Shown: one piece after another, positions 18,808-25,864 of the stretch
How the letters are laid out: each line of letters begins with the position of its first letter
Position numbering within the stretch: position 1 is the first letter of the stretch
Assembly (NCBI GenBank): GCA_030849075.1
Contig: JASAOO010003157.1
Span: forward strand, 1-25,864
Source of the DNA: Zelonia costaricensis
Taxonomy: Eukaryota; Euglenozoa; Kinetoplastea; Trypanosomatida; Trypanosomatidae
Length of the DNA stretch: 25,864 bases
Reading direction: 5' to 3'
Notes under the pieces: model-generated
Database searches by the model: none
Told to the model about the DNA's origin: nothing
The model's input: only the letters and a program-made list of their open reading frames with translations
Position numbers and translations under genes: made by a program

Positions 18808-21800
18808 CACTCACAGAGACGCCCCCGGGAGTGGCCAACAAGGACACAGCGGCTTCTTCACAAACAGAAAAGAAAGAGAAGAGCGAGGCGCGAGAGGAGA
18901 CGGACACTCAAGTAAACCTCTGAGAAAACGAGTACACGCGCGTGCACACACGGAGCACTCAGACCTGTACAGCCCTTCGTGACGAAGCGCCGCGGGCAGC
19001 GAGCGGAGTCGCCAGAGGGGAAGTGCCTGGCAAGACGCGGATGCGGTTCCACGAGAGAAGAAAAGGGTAGGAGGCGAAAGGCCGAGGTGTGGGCGGAGGA
19101 CCTGCTGCTAGCCACAAGCGGAGCGACAGGGCTAGGGGACAATGAAGAAGGCAGACGAGGCACGAGGCGCCGCGCGTCCTGCGGGTGAGTCTGCAAAGGA
19201 GAAGCAGAGAAGATGCGGAAAGGAGAGAATGGGTGTGTGTGAGACGTCTGACGTGGGCCTGTGGAGTTCAGAGACAAAAAAAAAAAGAGTCACGGCGGTT
19301 CCCTGGTGGCGCTGCGAGTTCCACGAGGAGGTCAAGGCGAACGTGATGAATAGTGAAACAGAGAGGGAAGAGGAGGGGTGAGGTGGGGTGGGGTGGTTGG
19401 TGACCGAGCAACTCTAGGGAAAGGGACGATGCTACGTCTGTGTGCGTGTGTGTGTGTGTGGGGGGGGGAGACAAGAACACTGCGTCGACTGTGGTTGGGC
19501 GAGATGGAGATGCGTTGTGACGTGAGGTGTAGTCACGCGGAAGCGGTGCAAGGAATGGGGCATTGAGAGGAGGAAAGAGGGAGGCGGTAGTGGAAGGTGT
19601 TGAGATCAGGTAGTGGCACCTCTCCATCGGTGCTCGCCATCCTTCACACTGCGAATTACGCGCTTGACGCACACGACTGCACTGGGGAAAACAAAGAAGA
19701 CAGGAAGAAGCGCGCTGCAGCTTCTCTTCTTGGTCGGTAGAACGTGGTCCACCAACGGAGGTGCGGCTCGGGGCTTCGTCCTCCGCCTTGTGAGGCACGC
19801 CGCATTCTCCCCCCCCCCCTCCCCCCGCTGCCTCATCATGCTCTCTTGTCGGTGACCAGCTCCGACATGCGCCGCATGAGAGGGAAAGACACGAGATGTG
19901 AGACAAGAGGGGGAAAGAGACTGTTGTAGACGCCGCCGTTGCACCTCATCACTCGCAACGCCTGCAGAGGATGCTGATGTTTCCTGTGCGGCTGTCATTT
20001 TTTTTGTTGTTTTTATGTTACCCATTCGAGGGAACTTTGCTGAGGACGTCTGAGACAGAAAGGAAAGAGAGAGACAAAGGATCACACGCACGTAGAGAAC
20101 GAAAGCAAAGGAGTGGGGACGATGGAGTTTCTTCTCCCTCGATGAGAAAGACGACGGGGGTGAAGCTGAGCGCTGCGGGGAAGTCAGAGACACACAGACA
20201 GATACACAGAGTGAAGGGAGGGCCGCATCTAAAAAGGGGGCAAAAAAAAGCGATGCGCGATAACGCAAACACGTGAGAGGAGATGAGCGAGCGCGGCCGG
20301 CATCTCCGCTTCCGCGCATTTTCCGTTTTTTTTTTGTGCCTTGTTCGTATGTCCTGGCAATCAAGGGGCGGACGCTGGAGAGAGGCTGCTCCCTGTGTAC
20401 CGCGGTGTGGCGGAAGAGCCGAGGTTGTGGACAAGTGGGCACGGTGAGGGTGCACAAACGTGCCTGAGTGGAGGGCCACATGTGTAGGCAAGACGAGGTG
20501 AGGCACGGGGAGACGAACGCCGTAATAGAAGAAAGCGCCACGTGAACACACAACAAGAACACGTGAAGGAAGAAACAGCCAGACGCATCAGAAAAGACGA
20601 AAAGAGAGCAAAAAAGTCAGACACGAACAACATACGTTGCAACGTAAAAATAAAGCAGAGGAATCAACCAGCGCCATCCGCTCCGTACAAGCAACCGGTG
20701 CACGCTTGCATACTCACATGTGCGCCTTCCAAACACAAACAAACAAAAACAAAAAAAGACGCAGAAAAAAACGGCAGCTCTTTCGTTCACTTTGGTTTCT
20801 TTTCTTTGTTGTTTCATTTTTTTTTTTTGCCCTGCACGCCGCAGCGTAGAAACAGAGCTGGGACAGAGAAAGAAAAACAAGGAAAACAGGGAAAGCGTCG
20901 TGAACGCAAAGAGGGCAGCACATAAGGGCCGGACAGGCGCCGTTCTCGTTTCCTTCTCATTCGATCCTGACTTGCCCTGCCCCCCCCCCACCCCACCCCA
21001 TTGTCACATGCGCGCGTCTTGCTGTCCTCGTTGGAGACCACAGCAGCGGCGGACCGTGGGCAAGAGCGCTGGGATGGGCTGAGGGGCGGTGGCGGAGGTG
21101 GGGAGTGGCGGCAAGTGGGCGTGCTACACACACACACACAAAGCGAACACGAGGAAAAGGGCATCGTCAGCAAAGGAAAAAGAAGGCGAGCACAGGAGAT
21201 AAATAAAACAAGGCCAGGGCAAATTCAGAGAAGCACACGACAACCATGCTCGGACAAATGCATGCGCGCACGCAAGAGGGAGGGGAGGGGGGGGGGCGAG
21301 TACGCGGAAGGCAAAGAAGAGGAAGGAAGAAGAAGGGCAATGGGGACGTCCCACTTGGGCGCGTGACGCGAGCACAAGGTCAAGGCGGAAAAAAGAATGA
21401 AGCAACTACGAGAGCAAGCTACACCGAGGGAAGAAGACAAAACACAAACAAAAAAACAAAGCAACAACAGAGAGGTGATAGCGAGGACAAAGGGGGTGGG
21501 AGGGTAGACGTGCCTTGGGCGAGAAAAGAGGAGAGAGAGAGAGACACGGCCTTACGCCCCTCGACCAGTCGTTTGCTCCGCTCTCACCCCCACGCAGCGT
21601 CACGACCAGAAAAAAAAAACGAGAAACGGAGAAACAACAACAACCGCGAGACGAAAAGAAAAGGAGCGAGAGTCGTGGAAACACAGTCAATGTGGGAGGG
21701 GAGGGAGACGAGCAAGAGGGGTTTACTCCTCTTGATGGGTGGTCCTTCCTTTTCGGTGGGGGGCTTCCGTCTTGTGTGGCTCTCCGTGACAGCGGCCCCA

Positions 21801-21889
21801 CGCGCAGCCTTCTGTGCTGCCCCACTCTCACTTCCATGATGAGGAAGAGGAATACGTAGAGAGGCAAACACCAGTTGAAAGCCGCCCAG

Positions 21890-21994
21890 TCACACACACA
21901 CAGACACAAGAGAAGTCGGCTTTTCAATGCCGCCATGCACAAACAAAGAGGCAGACACACAAAAACACACAAATACACAAACACACAAGAAAGA
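21890..21994. repeat. Interrupted CA/ACAAA-rich repeat
   Basis: Degenerate CACACA, CAAACAC and CAGACAC units, broken by a 40-bp non-repetitive patch near 21910-21950. Confidence 0.8.
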
Positions 21995-22171
21995 CACACA
22001 AGTTGCCAGAAGGCGCGGCTAAACAAAGAACTCTGGGCAAACAGCACAGCGGCAACAAGCGGCAAGAAGGGGGTGAGAAAGGGAGGAGGGGGAGGCTAAG
22101 GGTGGAGAGGGGGGAGAGATGAAGCGAGAAAACATGACCAGGCGCACACGCAGCTGGGGTGTTACGTGGGT

Positions 22172-22211
22172 GCCGAAACGGTTCACGTCCGTTTTTCGTT
22201 TCTGTTTCGGC
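22172..22211. other. Inverted repeat GCCGAAAC / GTTTCGGC
   Basis: An 8-bp perfect stem (22172-22179 with 22204-22211) encloses 24 nt. Two more G-C pairs are possible beyond a T-T mismatch. It lies in one of the few unbiased patches upstream of the 326-aa gene. Confidence 0.5.
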
Positions 22212-25200
22212 TCCTCGTGTTGCCTTTGAGCGACGAGCTGCCGCGCAGACTTTCGCCACCCCCACCGCAACCACCACCCTCCCTGCCTACAAGCAGGCGC
22301 ATGCATGCCTGGCACAAGCAGGTTGACAACGGCGAGCGCAGGTAAAGACTCTGCGCGCACATACACACACAAGCACGCCAAAAAAAAAAAAGAAAAGGCA
22401 CAACGCCATCGCAGCACTTATGCAGACACACGCAAGACTCGGTACTGGAGGGGAGAGAACGAAGTAAAAGAGGCAACGAGACAGAGACGATGAAGGCGAG
22501 CCTAGAACCCCTTGCCGAGTCGAGAGACAGGGAAGAGGGGGGGAGTGCCCAGCACAGACGCGGACACACACATCGCGACGAGCAAGGGGCAAGCAAAGGA
22601 GAAAAGTTGATGAATGATGAACACAAGATCGAGGCGAGGGAGAACCACAAGGGACGCAAACACAAGGCCAAGCGCTGCGAACTCCCTACCCTGTTCTTGG
22701 TGGTTTTTTTTTTGTGCGGCACAACCACAACGGCGGAGGCACATCAAACAGCAAACTCACGCAAACGCGCGAAGCGTCACATAACATTCACACACGCACA
22801 CCCACACGAACACAAGAAAAGGGAACAGGAGAGCAAGGCGCATCGCCGCTCCGGCTGTAGCATCACATGCAGGTGTGCGTGGGCGACCCACCCATGAGCC
22901 GGTCGACGCTCCAAGGTGCAGACAATCCCACTCCCTACGCTGCCGTCATCCACGCACGACATCGACCGCAGATGTGGTCGCCTGCCAGGAGACGCCCCAC
23001 GTTCTTCTCTGTCTTGCCGTTGTTGTCGATGGGCTCCCTCGCCTTCGTTTTTGTGTCTTCCTTTTTGTTTTTGTTTTTGGTGTGCGCGTCGTGCGGGGAA
23101 ACAATGAGGCGGGGGCAGTGCGCGTGGTGAACTGTCATCGTCCACACAAAAACGCAGAAATGGTCAAGAGAGAGGGACAAGAAAAAGGTAAAGCACAACG
23201 CTCGGGCGGAGGAGGAGGAGGAGGAGGGACGCCTGTCTCTTCAGGTGTTCGCGCAGAGCGCGCTGGAAGCAGACGTCGGCACACGATACGCCGCGCGGTG
23301 CCGCACCACATCGCCGCAGTGTACAAGAAAGTGTGCGGAGGGGAGGGAGTGGAGGCCGGTGTTGGCACACCAGCGTCACACCGCCACGGGACGGAATACA
23401 CGCGAACACAAACAGGGGAGAGAGTGAGTGAGTTCGCGCGCCGCCGTGTCTTGACTTCCTCAACACAAGCAAGAAGAAAACGAAGATGGTGGGGCTGCAT
23501 GTGCAGAACTCACCGAACGCTGTGTTGCGTTGCTTTCCTTATTATCTGTGAACTCCGCCATGTCAAAGCCCCTCGCGAACAACAACAACAAAAAAAGGAA
23601 GAGCGACAAGAACCAGAAAAGAACACGTGTGCGATAGAAAGAGCCGTGACAGGGGGGCGCACACACGTGGAGGGGGGGGGAGGTCAGGGCGAGGAGGCGT
23701 CCGGCAACCAACGGCGAGCAGCGCGATGGCGTCGGTCGCTCAACGAGGGCGGAAGAGGCCTGCGCGCTGCGCAGCCGTAGGCACAGAGACGAGGGACTGA
23801 AGCTGGGATGGCGGGAGACAGGTGGGCTGGCGAAGGAAGACAGTCAAGAGGTGGCGGTGGGGAGGGAGGGGGCGTCGACGGGGCAGCGCAGCAACGGGAA
23901 CGGCAGAGAAAAATGCGCGGCCATGAGCAGAGCAGACAGGAGACGACACGCCCAGGGTTTGGTCAGAGAGTGAGCACGGAGAAAAAGAGAAAAGGAGAAC
24001 GACAGGACGTGCAGTCGCTTGTTCACATGTGCGCGCAACAAGAAGCAAAACCGGAAGCGAACAAGCAAACGGCAGCTTGAGCCAAGGCGATCGTGTGGCA
24101 GCGCGCCCTCTGTCACGAGGCGAACCCCGTCGACGAGTCAGCAACGGGAGGACAGAGTCACGAGGCGCGAAAACAAAGAAAAGGAACCAAAGCAAACAGA
24201 AAAAAAGGAAACAGAACGCAAAGGGGAGCACCTCACACAATACACAAACAACAACAACGGCAGTGACGCGAGCAACTTCGCACGCGGCGCGTAACGCTCA
24301 TCAAAGGATGGCTCAGCGCCACGACGCGCTTGCGAGAGGCGAGAGAGTGAAGGAGAAACGCAAAACGTGGGCACATGAAAACGACACACACACACACACA
24401 ATGCAGTAAAGGGCCTCACCGCAGCAGGCGGGCACGTGAGAAGTCGCACGGGCGGAGGATCAAAAGGCGTGAGCGAGAGTCAGGAGCTGATTGAGCACAG
24501 ACATTGGGGGGGGGGTACATCGACACCACATGAGCATAGAAAACTGGAGAAAAACTAAACAAACGCGCAAGACGAAGGGCACAGCTGTTCTCGCTCGCAG
24601 ACGCACAAGTCGTGTCTCGGCGCTGCGACTCGCCTCATGGACGCCCCGCAAAGCGGACGTCCAGTCCGTCCGGGGGGGGGGGGGAAGATGGGGCGGATAC
24701 CAGTCGGCGTGCGGCACTAGCGCAGCTTAGGCGCCCACAACCGTGCGTAGAGGAACAGACGCGTAGACAGTAAAGAGGGGAGAACACACATGAGCTAGGA
24801 AATCATAAAACACAGAAAGATGCCAGGACAGAAAGAAACAAAACAAAAAAAAAGAGGTACCGCAATGGCCTTGCAGACGGCAGCCGACGGTGGCGAGGGG
24901 GGAGGGCGCGAGCCACCGCACCCTCCTCCTTTGGCAAGTACTGCCTCGACTCCGCACCAGCGGCACAACCTCACACGCAGCGCCAGTCCCCCTTCAAAAA
25001 ACCGCTACACAGAAAACTGCCAAGAAGCCCACAAACAAAAACGGGCGAGAAGAGAACAATGAGCGCGCGCATCCGACACTTCCGTCCCCCTCTCGTCACA
25101 CCGTCCTTCACCTGCCTTCGCCACCCTTCTCTCGATGTGTTGTCCACCTGCACACCAGACGCTTCAACAGCGTGTACGGCTAGAGAACAGGCGTACGTAG

Positions 25201-25864
25201 AAGAACAACAGGGGGCGGGAGAAGGGGGGGAGGAGATCACCCCGCGCGAGCTACGCACCCCGCGCCTCTCACGAGTTCACGGACGCCCGAGCTTCAGGGA
25301 GAAAGCGGAGTGCGGCGAGGAGATGCAGCCTTCCAGTACAATTGACGCGCGCAAGAGTAAAGCCAAGACACGCCAGCACACACACACACACAATCACACA
25401 CGCGCAGACGCAGTCAAGACCGCGTCGCACAACCATCGTAGTAGGAGAGTGGGGGGAGGGGAGTCGTAAAGACGGCACACACACCCACTACAAGCACAGG
25501 TCGTCACGGGCACGTGTGTGTGTGTGTGTGCGCGCGTGTGCAAAGAAAAAGGAGGTCAACAAGGTAAACACCAAACTAAAGACGGCGACGACAACGATGA
25601 AAGAAGCGGACGAGGAGGAACGGTGGTCAGGAAAGAGGCCGCTTCTCCCACGACGACGGGGTGGGGGAAAGGGGGGAGGGGGGCAGCGGCCCATTCAAGC
25701 CCCGCAAACAAAAAATACGCGCACTGCACCGCCTCGCGCTGATGGCGGTGTGACGGGGGGAACAAGAAAAAAAGAAAAAGCAGCGAAGGAGAAGCAAAAC
25801 CGAGAACCGCGGGGTTTCCGTAGAGACGCCACCGCCTCGTGCCGTTCGGGCCCGAGACGGCGAG

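Larger units (their letters stand above)
18646..25864. other. More than 7.2 kb without a recognisable gene, upstream of the 326-aa gene
   Basis: I found no credible coding region on either strand. Long frames here start at GTG or TTG or are built from pyrimidine-tract translations. CA/GT repeats lie at 19438-19460, 21126-21140, 21890-21994, 24384-24400, 25377-25394 and 25513-25540. G runs lie at 18781-18792, 24506-24515 and 24672-24684. C runs on the plus strand lie at 19809-19819 and 20980-20989, opposite to the usual bias. Less biased patches occur at about 19600-19860, 20270-20480, 21550-21840, 22150-22330 and 22860-23110. They could be degenerate retroposon remnants or UTR elements, but I cannot identify them. 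Confidence 0.75.

Noticed and set aside
19606..20562. Long overlapping minus-strand ORFs of 318 and 177 codons
   Set aside because: The 177-codon frame begins at GTG and lacks an ATG. The longer one shows simple-sequence composition and no recognisable domain.
22860..23110. Possible SIDER-type degenerate retroposon
   Set aside because: The patch is unbiased and non-repetitive, but I could not recognise the family signature. A profile search would be needed.
22777..23145. 122-codon minus-strand ORF with mixed charged composition
   Set aside because: The start is GTG, the only in-frame ATG is far inside, and the C-terminus is a Cys/Leu/Ser simple-sequence translation.
1..25864. CRISPR arrays, tRNA or rRNA genes, insertion sequences
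   Set aside because: No regularly spaced direct repeats, tRNA-like cloverleaf boxes, rRNA signatures or transposase-like ORFs were seen. The many repeats are microsatellites and homopolymer runs.

Overview
This window looks like nuclear DNA of a trypanosomatid protist, probably a Leishmania-like member of the Leishmaniinae. The evidence is a set of GC-rich, intronless genes all on the minus strand, separated by long non-coding stretches. In those stretches the coding strand is strongly pyrimidine-rich and full of (CA/GT)n and poly(C)/poly(G) runs. This is the layout of a polycistronic Pol II unit whose mRNAs are matured by spliced-leader trans-splicing at polypyrimidine-AG sites. The organism call is inferred from this architecture, not from a database match.

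Three genes are convincing, all read right to left. The first transcribed (17665-18645) encodes a 326-aa Met/Gln/Pro-rich protein with a Tyr-rich helical core and a basic, Ser-rich C-terminus. The second (11379-12428) encodes a 349-aa low-complexity protein. The third (2978-6679) encodes a 1233-aa protein with a Gln/Pro-rich N-terminal half, a charged coiled coil, and a C-terminal domain that I read as a decayed kinesin motor fold without its P-loop. All three share arrays of basophilic R-x-x-S motifs and a composite motif of the type RT[TQ]SxL followed by [KR]RxS[FL]. This suggests a related or co-functioning set, possibly cytoskeletal and controlled by AGC-type kinases or 14-3-3 binding; that role is inference. 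A fourth, weak candidate is a 113-codon Cys-rich ORF at 14209-14550.

Layout: 1-2977 is non-coding sequence downstream of the large gene, with an ambiguous base inside a cloning-polylinker-like string. Coding 2978-6679 is followed by a 4.7-kb gap (6680-11378), coding 11379-12428, a 5.2-kb gap (12429-17664), coding 17665-18645, and more than 7.2 kb with no convincing gene (18646-25864). Only about a fifth to a quarter of the window codes for protein, so the mRNAs probably carry long UTRs.

The points most worth following up are the pseudo-kinesin domain, the phospho-motif signature shared by three neighbouring genes, the complete lack of minus-strand ATGs for 454, 737 and 915 nt upstream of the three start codons, a stem-loop with an AU-rich loop at 15389-15426 with two more hairpins nearby, and a nearly perfect 150-bp-period duplication inside the large gene.
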